Made by a program: the position numbers and the translations under genes. A stretch of 54,592 nucleotides of DNA from Verrucomicrobiota bacterium (GTDB taxonomy: Bacteria > Verrucomicrobiota > Verrucomicrobiia > Limisphaerales > UBA8199): NCBI GenBank assembly GCA_003176045.1, contig PSRM01000055.1, positions 1 to 54,592 on the forward strand, given 5' to 3'. Each line of letters opens with the position of its first letter. The stretch's first letter is position 1. Positions 1-8,307 of the stretch are shown here, one piece after another. The notes below the pieces were generated by a model. That model ran no database searches. It was not told where the DNA came from and saw nothing but the letters and a program-made list of their open reading frames with translations.

Positions 1-2735
1 GGCTGACCATTATTGTGCCGCGGCAGGGTGAACGTGAAACGCGAGCCTTTGCCGAACTCGCTCTCCACGCCAATCTCCCCGCGCATGAGGGTAAGCAATC
101 TGCGGCAAAGATGCAATCCCAAACCTGTCCCTTCGTAAACGCGCCTGGCCGTGCCATCCAACTGCCGAAAGGCCTCGAATAACATTCCCATCTGTTCCGG
201 CTTGATGCCTATGCCAGTATCAGCGACGCAAACCCGCAGTTGGTCCGGCCCGGCCTGCGCGCTGATTTTCACCTCGCCGCGGTCGGTGAACTTGACGGCG
301 TTATTAGCCAGGTTGAGCAGGACCTGGTAAGAGCGTTTGCGATCGCCCACCATCTCGATCGCCGGACCGGGCAGCTCGGTGGCCAAGCGCAGTTTCTTCT
401 GCCCGGCCAGAGGGGTGAGGTTCTGGACCACCTCTTCTATGACTTCGACAAAGTTGAAGGGCTCAGACTCGATCTCCACTTTGCCCGCCTCGATGCGCGA
501 GAGGTCGAGCAAATCGTTGATCAGCGACAGCAGGTGCTTGGCTGAGCCAAAGACCATGCCGAGCTCCTTGTGCTGCTCCTCGTTGACAGGACCGGCAAAC
601 CCCTTACGCAGGATGCTGGTGAAGCCGATGATGGAGTTCAGCGGAGTGCGCAATTCGTGGCTCATGGTCGCCAGGAACTGGGACTTGAGCCGGTCCAATT
701 CTTCAAGCCGTTGATTGGCCTGGACCAACTCGACGGTGCGCTCCTGAACGCGCTGTTCCAGTTCGTCGCGGGCACGTCGCACTGCCTCGGCGGCCCGGTG
801 ATGCTCGATGGCAATGCTGGCCAGGTGCGTGACTTGCCTAATGACGTTGAGGTCCCCCGGCGACGGGCTGCGTGGTTCCTGGTAATACATGGCGAAGGTG
901 CCCAGGGGCGCACCCTCGGCTGAGAGGATGGGTGTTGACCAGCAAGCGCGCAAATCGGACTTCAATGCCAGCGCACAGAATTCAGGGTAGCCCGTCCAGC
1001 GGGGATCGGTGGCGATGTCGGAAACGATCACCTGCTCTTTGTCCCACGCGGCTGTGCCGCACGAACCCACCGCCGGCCCAATGGCCAGCGGCGTGATCGC
1101 CCGGCTCCATTCTTCCGGCAGCCTCGGGGCGGCGATGGGCCGCAAGTGCGTCCCGTCCGGATCGAGCAGTAGAATGCTGGACATCACCCCGGGAGACAGC
1201 TCGTCGATGAAGCGGCAGATCTCACAGAGCACCTCTGGTAACGGCTTGCGCAAGGCGATCCCTTCGAGCACGCACTTTTCGCCCGCGAGCAAGCGCTGGG
1301 CCTGCTTGTGTTCGGTAATATCTCGAAACGAGTTCAGAACCGCCGGTTTTCCTGCATATAGAATCGGCACTCCCGTTGACTCAGCGACAATGATTGTTCC
1401 GTCCGCGCGCCGGAGTTTGGACTCCATCACCGGGCTTGGCAGGCCGGTTTCAAGTATTTTCAGGCGCCGCCGCTCAACCTCGGCCCGGTAATCTTCGTGC
1501 ACGAATTCCGCAACGGAGCGCCCCAGCAAATCGGCGGCACTGCGGGCCCCGGCGAGCCGCACGGCGGCGGGATTCGCATAGACCACTTTATTGTCGATTG
1601 AAACCCCGATGCCATCCGGAGAGTTCTCAACCACCGCACGGTAGCGTGCCTGGCTTTCCCGCAACGCCTCGTCGGCCTCTTTCCGAAGCACTGCCCCGAT
1701 AGAGCTCGTTGTTAGCAGGCCCAGCAACAGGCCGGCAGGCAGGACGAGCCAGTAAGAAATGGGGCAGTAACGTTCCATGTAAGCAGGGCCAGCCAAAACC
1801 TCCACACTCCAGTCTCGGCCGGCAAAGCCAAAAGTGCCCGTCACCTTCGGCGGCGATGGGAACAGGATGCTTTTCCAGAAATGGTTCGCTTTGAGGGGAT
1901 GGTCCCAGCGATACATCTCCTGGCGGCCAACCGCCGCCGTCCGGTCAAGGAAGGTGAGCCCTAATCCCCTTGGTTCCACTCCGCGGAGGGCCGCCGACAC
2001 GACCGCGCCCGCCTCATAAACCCCGACAGCAAACCCTTTCAGCGATGCTCGCCGTTGCTCAATAGCGGCCTGAGGCAGCCGCTCCCCGTAAACCGGAACA
2101 AAGATTAGGAAACCCGTTGATTCACTTTCTTGCTGCACCAACCGGATAGGTTCCGTCACGGCGGGCTGGCCCGTGTCTCGAGCGCGCTCCAGCGCCGCCC
2201 GACGGACTGGCTCGGACGCTACGTCAAAGCCCACCGCCGTTTCGTTCCCATGAAGTGGTGCGATGTAAAAGACGGGATAATGGGCCTCACGCGCGCCTGC
2301 GGTGACCGGAGGGCCATCCGGGCCCTTCTCTGTGATTTGAAACTGATTCAAACCTTGCCAGCGGGCTTGTTGCTCGAAGCCAAGGCGTTCGCTGGCCGAT
2401 ACGCGCGGGTTCCATGAGAGTGCCTGGAGCTCCTTCCGATCGGGCAGGCAGCCGGCGACGAACGCCTGAAAACTCCTGGCGTCCAGGCTCACGGTCCCAT
2501 CAATAAACCAGCCCAGCGACTTGACCGCCAGGAGCGATTTGTCAGTTTCTTGCCTGATGAGCGCCGTGCATGCCGCGGCTTCACTTTCAAATTGCGAGCG
2601 GAACTCGGACAACTGCGCTCTGCGGAGCTGCCAAAATACGGCCGTTGTAACCAGGACCGATATCAACAGTACGATTGCATGGCGACCGAAAGAGCCGCTT
2701 TCGGGAAAATCGGAATGGTGCCGATTCTCTTTCAT
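1..2735 (-). CDS. CHASE-PAS-GAF sensor histidine kinase (3' end outside window)
   Basis: Membrane-bound two-component sensor kinase; 911 residues are visible and the frame is still open at the left edge. Order: TM helix (about 20-36), an extracytoplasmic region of CHASE-like size (about 60-310), second TM helix (about 327-349), PAS domain (about 360-478, ending in RDITEHKQAQ), GAF domain (about 490-645), coiled linker, HisKA with MSHELRTPLNSIIGF (phospho-accepting His693), then HATPase with N box NLANNAVKF (about 807-815), VADTGIGI (837-844) and EGTGLGL. The ATG at 2735 is chosen because an in-frame TAG lies four codons upstream. CHASE is inferred from size and position; the kinase assignment is certain from motifs. 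The ligand is unknown. A C-terminal receiver domain could follow outside the window. Transcribed in the same direction as ppk, 176 bp downstream of it, so cotranscription is possible. Confidence 0.93.
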   Translation of the reverse strand, partial: MKENRHHSDFPESGSFGRHAIVLLISVLVTTAVFWQLRRAQLSEFRSQFESEAAACTALIRQETDKSLLAVKSLGWFIDGTVSLDARSFQAFVAGCLPDRKELQALSWNPRVSASERLGFEQQARWQGLNQFQITEKGPDGPPVTAGAREAHYPVFYIAPLHGNETAVGFDVASEPVRRAALERARDTGQPAVTEPIRLVQQESESTGFLIFVPVYGERLPQAAIEQRRASLKGFAVGVYEAGAVVSAALRGVEPRGLGLTFLDRTAAVGRQEMYRWDHPLKANHFWKSILFPSPPKVTGTFGFAGRDWSVEVLAGPAYMERYCPISYWLVLPAGLLLGLLTTSSIGAVLRKEADEALRESQARYRAVVENSPDGIGVSIDNKVVYANPAAVRLAGARSAADLLGRSVAEFVHEDYRAEVERRRLKILETGLPSPVMESKLRRADGTIIVAESTGVPILYAGKPAVLNSFRDITEHKQAQRLLAGEKCVLEGIALRKPLPEVLCEICRFIDELSPGVMSSILLLDPDGTHLRPIAAPRLPEEWSRAITPLAIGPAVGSCGTAAWDKEQVIVSDIATDPRWTGYPEFCALALKSDLRACWSTPILSAEGAPLGTFAMYYQEPRSPSPGDLNVIRQVTHLASIAIEHHRAAEAVRRARDELEQRVQERTVELVQANQRLEELDRLKSQFLATMSHELRTPLNSIIGFTSILRKGFAGPVNEEQHKELGMVFGSAKHLLSLINDLLDLSRIEAGKVEIESEPFNFVEVIEEVVQNLTPLAGQKKLRLATELPGPAIEMVGDRKRSYQVLLNLANNAVKFTDRGEVKISAQAGPDQLRVCVADTGIGIKPEQMGMLFEAFRQLDGTARRVYEGTGLGLHLCRRLLTLMRGEIGVESEFGKGSRFTFTLPRHNNGQ

Positions 2736-2911
2736 TGCTAAAGCCTACAAAAGCTTGCTCCCGCAAGCCAGTTTGTCTAGCTCTGCGCATGAGATTCGCT
2801 TTCGGAGTTGAAAGATTCATTGAGGCTGCCCTTTGGCCGAAAGCCATCTCGTCGCGGATGGTAAAGCTGGCAGGCATAGGCGTGCTCTCTTTGGTCGTGA
2901 ATACAAAGGTT

Positions 2912-5086
2912 TTACCCTGCTTTCGCCTTCTCAAAAGGCGAAGGCGCCAGCTTCACTTGCGGATAGCGAGACTTCTTGCTGGCTGATGCCCGCGGTGTTG
3001 CGCCGCGGGCAATTTCGACGAACTCAAACTGGCTGCGCCGGGGTTTTTCGCTTCGGGCAGGTTTGGATTGGCGATACGTGCCATCGGGCTGCAAGAAATG
3101 GGCTTTGGTATTGTCGGCGAGCCAGAGGGGGAGGATTTCGCGGCTGATGCGGTCGCGCAGGACGCCGTCTTCGACGGGGAACATCAATTCGATGCGCCTG
3201 AAGAAATTGCGGGGGAGCCAATCGGCGCTGCTGAGGAAGACCTGGGGCTGGCAGGCGTTCTCGAAGTAGTAGATCCGGCTGTGTTCGAGGAAGCGGTCCA
3301 CGATGCTGCGGACGGTAATGTTCTCGCTGAGGCCTTTGATGCCGGGGCGCAGCGAACAAATTCCGCGAATGATTAGATCAATCTGCACGCCTGCTTGAGA
3401 GGCGCGGTAGAGCGCTTCCATGACCTGGCGTTCGCAAAGCGCGTTGATTTTGGCGATGATTCGGGCGGGCAGGCCGCGCCGGGCATTTTCGGTTTCGCGG
3501 GCGATAAGTTGCAACACGCGTTCGTGCAGTTCGAATGGGGAAACGATCAATTTGCGCATCCTCTGGAACTGGCAGATGCCGGTGAGCAGATTGAATAGGT
3601 TGGTGACATCTTCTCCGACGTCTGGACGGCATGTGAGAAAACCAAGATCGGTGTAAATGCGCGCCGTAACCGGATTGTAGTTGCCGGTGGCCAGGTGAAC
3701 ATAGCGACGCAAGACATGGCCTTCACGCCGTATGACCAGCGTGGCTTTCGCGTGAATTTTATAACCTACGAGACCGTACACGACGTGGACGCCGGATTCT
3801 TCCAGTCTGCGGGCCCATTGGATATTGTTCTGCTCATCAAATCGGGCGCGCAGCTCGACCACGGCAGTAACCTGCTTGCCGTTGCGCACGGCCTGCTCCA
3901 GCGCGCCGATGATCCGCAGGTCGCCGCCCGTGCGGTAGAGGGTTTGTTTGATGGCCAGCACGTCGGGATCGGAGGCGGCCAGGTTCAGGAAGTCCACGAC
4001 CGTGCTGAAGTTCTCGAAGGGGTGGTGCAGTAGGATGTCTCGCTCCTGGATGGCCGCGAACAGGCTCGGCCGTTCCCGGACGGCTTCGGCCACCGGCGCG
4101 ACGAACGGCGGGTCGCGCAACTCGGGCGAATGGTCCCCTTCATAGAGCGCCATCAGGCGTGTTGGATTTACCGGCCCGTCAATGACGTAGAGATCGTCTT
4201 CCGAGAGTCGCAGTGTCTTGAGCAACGCCTCCCGAATGAACGGGGGACATTCCTGCTCCACTTCCAGGCGCACCGCATCGCCTTTGCGCCGGTTGTGCAG
4301 CTCTTCCTCGACAGCGTTGAGGAGGTTGGCCGATTCTTCGTCGTCAATGTAAAGCTCGCTGTTGCGCGTGACCCGGAAGGCCCAGTAACCGAGAATCTTT
4401 GTGCCGGGGAAAAGATCGGCTAGATAGTGACCGATCAGGCGGCTCAAATAGACGTAATCCATCCGGCCATCCTCGCGCGGCAACTTCAGGATGCGCGGCA
4501 AAATGCGCGGGATCTGCACCACGGCCATGTGTTTGAGCGGCTCGCGGTTGCGCACGATCTCGAGCCGCACGATCAGGTTCAACGATTTGTTGAGCAATTG
4601 AGGAAATGGATGAGCCGGGTCAATGGCCAAGGGAGTGAGCACCGGGCGGACCTGCGTCCGGTAATACGCCGAAAGCCAAGCCTGGTCTTCAAGGCTAAGC
4701 TCGGGAAAATCCAGTATCCGGATTCCGTGTTTTGCCAGGGCTGGAATCAGGCTTTTTTTCCAACAGGTGTATTGTTCTTTGATGAGCGAGCGGACACGCT
4801 GGACGAGCGCGCGGAACAGTTCAGAGGCAGTCAAACCATCGAGGGTCCGATCCACGACATCACTCTCGATCTCTTGCTTGATACCGGCGACTCGCACTTC
4901 GAAAAACTCGTCCAGGTTCGAGCTGAAAATGCAGAAGAACTTAAGCCGTTCCAGCAACGGGTTGTTCTCGTCCAGGGCTTCACCCAGAACGCGCCTATTG
5001 AATTCCAGCCAACTCAATTCCCGGCTGATGAAATCAGCCGGTCCGAACGAAACATCTTTGACTTTGCCAGGCACTGAAAGGGACAA
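2912..5086 (-). CDS. ppk1: polyphosphate kinase 1
   Basis: Reversibly transfers the gamma-phosphate of ATP onto a growing inorganic polyphosphate chain. The 724 residues match the usual length of the family. The N domain begins with FISRELSWLEFNRRVL. The catalytic core contains HPFENFSTVVDFL, AIKQTLYRTGGD and ELRARFDEQNN. The autophosphorylated histidine is His445 in GYKIHAKATL, and the second conserved histidine is His602 in FLEHSRIYYFEN. The C-terminal 60 residues are a basic, Ser/Lys-rich tail that I do not recognise. The first in-frame start is a TTG at 5086 with AGG 5-6 nt upstream; GTG at 5074 is an alternative. It probably supplies a phosphate store that complements the pst-pho operon at 23583-30476, although no Pho box was seen upstream. 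Confidence 0.97.
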   Translation of the reverse strand: MSLSVPGKVKDVSFGPADFISRELSWLEFNRRVLGEALDENNPLLERLKFFCIFSSNLDEFFEVRVAGIKQEIESDVVDRTLDGLTASELFRALVQRVRSLIKEQYTCWKKSLIPALAKHGIRILDFPELSLEDQAWLSAYYRTQVRPVLTPLAIDPAHPFPQLLNKSLNLIVRLEIVRNREPLKHMAVVQIPRILPRILKLPREDGRMDYVYLSRLIGHYLADLFPGTKILGYWAFRVTRNSELYIDDEESANLLNAVEEELHNRRKGDAVRLEVEQECPPFIREALLKTLRLSEDDLYVIDGPVNPTRLMALYEGDHSPELRDPPFVAPVAEAVRERPSLFAAIQERDILLHHPFENFSTVVDFLNLAASDPDVLAIKQTLYRTGGDLRIIGALEQAVRNGKQVTAVVELRARFDEQNNIQWARRLEESGVHVVYGLVGYKIHAKATLVIRREGHVLRRYVHLATGNYNPVTARIYTDLGFLTCRPDVGEDVTNLFNLLTGICQFQRMRKLIVSPFELHERVLQLIARETENARRGLPARIIAKINALCERQVMEALYRASQAGVQIDLIIRGICSLRPGIKGLSENITVRSIVDRFLEHSRIYYFENACQPQVFLSSADWLPRNFFRRIELMFPVEDGVLRDRISREILPLWLADNTKAHFLQPDGTYRQSKPARSEKPRRSQFEFVEIARGATPRASASKKSRYPQVKLAPSPFEKAKAG

Positions 5087-5451
5087 GCTAGCCTGAAAAC
5101 GGTCTGCTGAAAAGTGACATTACGGCGCTATGGGTTAATTAAGTTAATGGGTTAATTGAGTTGCATGGTTACATGGGTTACATGGTTACATCGTTACACC
5201 CGGATATTTCACACTCCGCTCAGCATGCCGACTGAGCGCCGCGTGAGGGCACGCGGCCTACAAGTCAAAACCGGTGTTCCTGTAGGCCGGGTGCCCTCAC
5301 CCGGCGCTCGGGGCGTGAAATATTCGGATGCATGGGTTACATGGGTTACATAGTTACATCGCTATACGGAGAAGCTTTCTTAATTAACTGAATTAACCGA
5401 GTTAACTTAGTTAACTCTTTGAACCTGCTTTTTCGTGAGTTAAGTTAGGTC
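5087..5451. other. divergent spacer filled with repeats
   Basis: No gene is seen between divergent ppk1 and the RMD1-like gene. The spacer is nearly all repeats. An AT-rich TTAATTAAG-type tract (5131-5160) is matched in inverted orientation by 5378-5417. Copies of GGTTACAT (about 5163-5200 and 5331-5368) are in direct orientation. A palindromic REP-like element sits at the centre (5234-5309). The promoters of both genes must lie inside or beside these repeats; I could not assign -35/-10 boxes with confidence. Confidence 0.7.
5234..5309. repeat. REP-like palindrome, 29-bp arms
   Basis: The left arm 5234-5262 (begins GAGCGCCGCGTGAGGGCAC) and right arm 5281-5309 are reverse complements apart from two positions, around an 18-bp loop. 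The two mismatches are C/G swaps. Weaker pairing continues outward (GATATTTCAC on the left, GTGAAATATTC on the right). As RNA or single-stranded DNA it would form a long stem. It looks like a nonautonomous palindromic repeat rather than a terminator, since no T-run follows. Confidence 0.8.
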
Positions 5452-6615
5452 ATGCTCTCAGCAGACCAACCCAAAGTTGTCGAACTCAAAACCCCTTTGC
5501 CCGAGGTCAAGGGGTACAGGGGCGAGGTCGTTTATATTTACGGCTTCGACGTGGCCTACGAAATGATTCGCCGGCCTGTGCGCGAACTGCTCGGCCAGCC
5601 GGTGGCGCAATTCGTCGTGGATGCAAGCAAACGCAGTCCGCGCCACCTTTTCTTCTACCGTCCACAAATGGTGCGTTTGCCGCCGTTGGAGCGCATCGGC
5701 CCGCGCGGCCCTGCTCGCATCCAGCGGGTGGTTAAGTTACTGCCGGTCGGCGCGATCAGCATAACGATTCGGGTGCCGTTCGATGTCCGGAATATCGAGG
5801 ACCTGGTGGATTTTCATGATCTCCAATTCAGCAATGGGTCGCTGACGGAGGAAGTGCGGCGCCTCGCCGACGAGGTCCGGCGGGAACTTGAGCCATATTA
5901 TGTTCGGCCCGTTGCACAGCTCGCAGAAGAGGAGGCGTACACCGTCTTTTGTATCCAGTCGCCTCTGCGAACGGATAACGGCGCGGTGCTGAGCGCCGAA
6001 GACTGGATGCACGCAAACCGGCGGGCCGTGGCGTCGCTCTTAACTCAGGAACCCGATATTGACCATCTCTCCAAACAGGAAGCCGAAGAATCCACGGGCC
6101 GCTATCTCAGCTATTATGAGCGAGACATGGTTGTGATAGATTGGGACGCCGCTCTTATCATTGATGAAGCTCAAAATTTCGACGAGGCGCTCTATGTGCT
6201 TGAACTGGCAAACCTGCAACTAGCCGAATTGGAGGCTTATGACCGCATCCTGGACTCTTCAATGGAGCGGGCGTACCGCGACCTGGGCTCGCGTCGAATT
6301 CGCGGCCGCTCCCTGGCATTGCGTGAGTTACGAGAAATACGCATTGACCTCGCGCGACTCAGTGATGAACTGTCGAATATCACCAAATTTTTCGGGGACT
6401 GGCACCTGGCACGCATCTATGAAAACATCTCCGCACGCTTTCACCTGGCCGACTGGCACCGCACTATAGACGACAAATTGCACACCCTGGATGAACTCTA
6501 TCAACTGCTCAACGGGGAGCGGACCAACCGCTGGATGTTATCTCTTGAGGTGACTATCGTCCTGTTGTTCGTCATTGATTTGATTATCATCCTCTTTGGG
6601 CTGCACTGGCGTTGA
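5452..6615 (+). CDS. RMD1/DUF155-like membrane protein
   Basis: 387 residues with an overall layout like the RMD1/YagE (DUF155) family: a soluble N-terminal part, then a helical region with ERDMVVIDWDAALIIDEA followed by ANLQLAELEAYDRILD. A C-terminal stretch (about 317-360) precedes one strongly hydrophobic TM helix (about 363-383, TIVLLFVIDLIIILFGLHW). In this family the C-terminal helix anchors the protein to a membrane; the bacterial function is not established. ATG 5452 is the first start after the spacer repeats. It is divergent from ppk1 and likely transcribed alone. Assignment rests on the conserved pattern around WDAAL/NLQLLEL and the single C-terminal TM, so the family call is moderate. 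Confidence 0.7.
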   Translation: MLSADQPKVVELKTPLPEVKGYRGEVVYIYGFDVAYEMIRRPVRELLGQPVAQFVVDASKRSPRHLFFYRPQMVRLPPLERIGPRGPARIQRVVKLLPVGAISITIRVPFDVRNIEDLVDFHDLQFSNGSLTEEVRRLADEVRRELEPYYVRPVAQLAEEEAYTVFCIQSPLRTDNGAVLSAEDWMHANRRAVASLLTQEPDIDHLSKQEAEESTGRYLSYYERDMVVIDWDAALIIDEAQNFDEALYVLELANLQLAELEAYDRILDSSMERAYRDLGSRRIRGRSLALRELREIRIDLARLSDELSNITKFFGDWHLARIYENISARFHLADWHRTIDDKLHTLDELYQLLNGERTNRWMLSLEVTIVLLFVIDLIIILFGLHWR

Positions 6616-6622
6616 TTTGGAT

Positions 6623-6656
6623 TCTTAAATCTTACTCTTTCTCTTAATCTTAATCC
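6623..6656. repeat. CTTAAT-type short tandem repeat
   Basis: Imperfect tandem copies related to CTTAATCTTAATC lie between the RMD1-like gene and the small gene at 6673. The same unit on the opposite strand (GATTAAGATTAAG) forms the tract at 33045-33102. Confidence 0.6.
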
Positions 6657-6672
6657 TGGGTATGGTCTGACC

Positions 6673-6915
6673 ATGAAAGCGGATGAAATTCGAAACCTGC
6701 TGCACGAACGCCCCTTCCGGCCTTTTTTCGTTTATGTATCCGACGGTGGGCGTCTCCTTGTGAAACACGAGGACTATGTTGCAATGGCTCCCAGCGGCCG
6801 CGAAATGCTCGTTTACCGCCACGATAAGCCGGACGATTATCAAATAGTAGATTTGTTCTCGGTCACCCGCCTGCAGGTCGCCGCGCCAGGCTCCGGCAAA
6901 AAAGCGAGAAAATGA
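6673..6915 (+). CDS. small conserved protein (LHERPFRPF family)
   Basis: 80 residues. The N-terminal pattern MKADEIRNLLHERPFRPF followed by a short basic/aromatic beta-rich stretch (VSDGGRLLVKHEDYVAM) is a small-protein pattern I recall from Planctomycetes and Verrucomicrobia, usually annotated only as hypothetical. No signal peptide or TM helix is seen; the C-terminus is Lys/Arg-rich. ATG 6673 follows the repeat tract directly. Neighbours do not suggest a function. Real-gene status is supported by the family-like sequence and clean codon use; function unknown. Confidence 0.65.
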   Translation: MKADEIRNLLHERPFRPFFVYVSDGGRLLVKHEDYVAMAPSGREMLVYRHDKPDDYQIVDLFSVTRLQVAAPGSGKKARK

Positions 6916-6945
6916 GTGCTGCATAGAATCTTTCCAGGACTCTTT

Positions 6946-7033
6946 TATTAGCGTTCATTAGCGTTCATTAGCGGTTTACTTATTTGAACTCTGAACCTTG
7001 AACTCTCAACCTTGAACTTCGAACTTTGAACCT
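6946..7033. repeat. TTCATTAGCG and TTGAACT tandem tracts
   Basis: Two adjacent tracts. 6946-6974 has tandem TTCATTAGCG units. 6984-7033 is seven consecutive heptamers of the form TTGAACT (ttgaact, ctgaacc, ttgaact, ctcaacc, ttgaact, tcgaact, ttgaacc). The second tract runs past the best available start codon of the next gene (TTG 7026). A third short tract, TTGGCTA repeated at about 7060-7081, encodes part of that gene's signal peptide. Confidence 0.8.
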
Positions 7034-8057
7034 AACGCCCCACTTTTTGATCGGCTATCTGCTATTGGCTATTGGCTATTCCGGTTCCGCCGGCGCTGCA
7101 GAGAGCAAAATCATCGCCTCCGGCGCAAAGCTCGAAAAGCTGGCCGACGGTTTCATCTTCACCGAAGGCCCCGCCTGCGACGCTCACGGCAATGTCTTTT
7201 TCACGGACCAGCCGAACGACCGCATCATGGAGTGGAGTACGGATGGCAAGCTGTCCACGTTCATGCAACCCTGCGGCCGTTCCAACGGTCTCTGCTTCGA
7301 TTCCCAAGGCAACCTTTGGGCCTGCGCCGATGAAAAGAACGAACTCTGGCGCATCCCCGCCTCCGAATTCAACAGAGCCGCGAACAGAGCCGCGACCGTG
7401 AGGGAGCGACAAAGCGGCTCCTCTGCTGCGGAGCCCGCCCAAATCAAACACGACCTCATCCTCAAAGATTACCAGGGCAAACTCCTCAACGGCCCTAACG
7501 ACATTTGGATACTCCCAAAAGTTCTCCGCGCCAGCTTTTCGCCAGACGGCAAGCGCATCGAGGAGGATCACGCTCTCTATTTCACGGACCCATACTATAA
7601 ACGCCCGTACTGGCATCGCGGTCCAAAAGAAATGGACGAGTGCGTCTATTATCTCACCGCCGACGGCAAGACTTACAAGCGCGTTATTGACGATATGAAG
7701 CAACCCAACGGCATCATCGGCACGCCGGACGGCAAGACCCTCTACGTCTCCGACATCGGCGCTGGTAAAACCTACAGCTACAAAATCCAACGCGACGGCT
7801 CGCTCACCAACAAAACCCTCTTTTGCGAGCTCGGCTCCGACGGCATGACCATTGACAACAAAGGCAACGTCTATCTCACCGGCCACGGCGTCACCGTCTT
7901 CGATTCCTCGGGTCAACAAATCGAGCACATGGACGTGCCCGAGTCGTGGACTGGCAACATCTGTTTCTGTGGCAAAGACCGGCAGACGTTGTTCATTACG
8001 GCAAGCAAAGGTATTTACGCGATGAAGATGAAAGTGATGGGCGTCGGAAGCCAGTAA
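7026..8057 (+). CDS. SMP-30/gluconolactonase-like secreted beta-propeller
   Basis: 343 residues with a short signal peptide (hydrophobic core FLIGYLLLAIGY, cut near GSAGAAES) and an SMP-30-type six-bladed propeller. Family signatures: FTEGP early in the mature part (metal-ligand Glu), GPNDIW (Asn), LYFTDPYY, QPNGIIGTPDGKTLYVSD and GSDGM (Asp ligand). SMP-30 relatives are Ca-dependent lactonases acting on sugar lactones; secretion suggests an extracytoplasmic carbohydrate substrate, which is inference. The start is uncertain. TTG 7026 lies inside a heptameric repeat tract and no ATG precedes the signal peptide. Residues about 116-139 (NRAANRAATVRERQSGSSAA region) are an in-frame insertion derived from a repeat element. 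Confidence 0.87.
   Translation: MNLTPHFLIGYLLLAIGYSGSAGAAESKIIASGAKLEKLADGFIFTEGPACDAHGNVFFTDQPNDRIMEWSTDGKLSTFMQPCGRSNGLCFDSQGNLWACADEKNELWRIPASEFNRAANRAATVRERQSGSSAAEPAQIKHDLILKDYQGKLLNGPNDIWILPKVLRASFSPDGKRIEEDHALYFTDPYYKRPYWHRGPKEMDECVYYLTADGKTYKRVIDDMKQPNGIIGTPDGKTLYVSDIGAGKTYSYKIQRDGSLTNKTLFCELGSDGMTIDNKGNVYLTGHGVTVFDSSGQQIEHMDVPESWTGNICFCGKDRQTLFITASKGIYAMKMKVMGVGSQ
7371..7440. repeat. repeat element inserted in frame in the SMP-30 gene
   Basis: About 70 bp containing a duplicated 12-mer (AACAGAGCCGCG twice), then CCGTGAGGGAGCG and an inverted pair GAGCCGC/GCGGCTC. Its low-complexity translation interrupts otherwise family-like sequence between LWRIP and HDLILKDYQGKLLNGPND. The opposite strand reads SLPHGRGS, a translated repeat I recall from many Verrucomicrobia and Planctomycetes proteins. 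Confidence 0.65.
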
Positions 8058-8080
8058 CGCCCGAACATGGATACCGCTTT

Positions 8081-8193
8081 GTAGGGGCCGAGGTAACGAG
8101 TCTGTGGCCTTTTGGCGCGGCGCTCCCGCGGCTTTCATCATTCCCATTCCTCGCATTCTTCCCATTTTTCAGAACTTCGTTACCTCGACTGCT
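8081..8193. repeat. GCCGAGGTAACGAG palindromic element, copy 1
   Basis: Imperfect inverted arms 8081-8103 (GCCGAGGTAACGAG core) and 8171-8193 (CTTCGTTACCTCGACTGCTA) around a GC-rich centre. It belongs to the same family as the element at 9247-9330, so the secreted hypothetical gene at 8308 is bracketed by two copies. No gene is seen in 8058-8307. Confidence 0.7.
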
Positions 8194-8307
8194 AAAAAGC
8201 GTTCCCCAAAAAAGCCTCAGATCGTGCTTTACAACTTGCCGCCGTTTTATCTATAATCGTGACACCAAATCGGTATTAACAAAATCATGAAACACGGGAG
8301 GAATAGA

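Noticed and set aside
4427-5077. 216-codon plus-strand frame
   Set aside because: Antisense to the conserved N-terminal part of polyphosphate kinase; the sense strand has clear family motifs.
7062-8165. 367-codon minus-strand frame opposite the SMP-30-like gene
   Set aside because: The plus strand carries recognisable propeller motifs and a signal peptide; the minus frame does not resemble any family.
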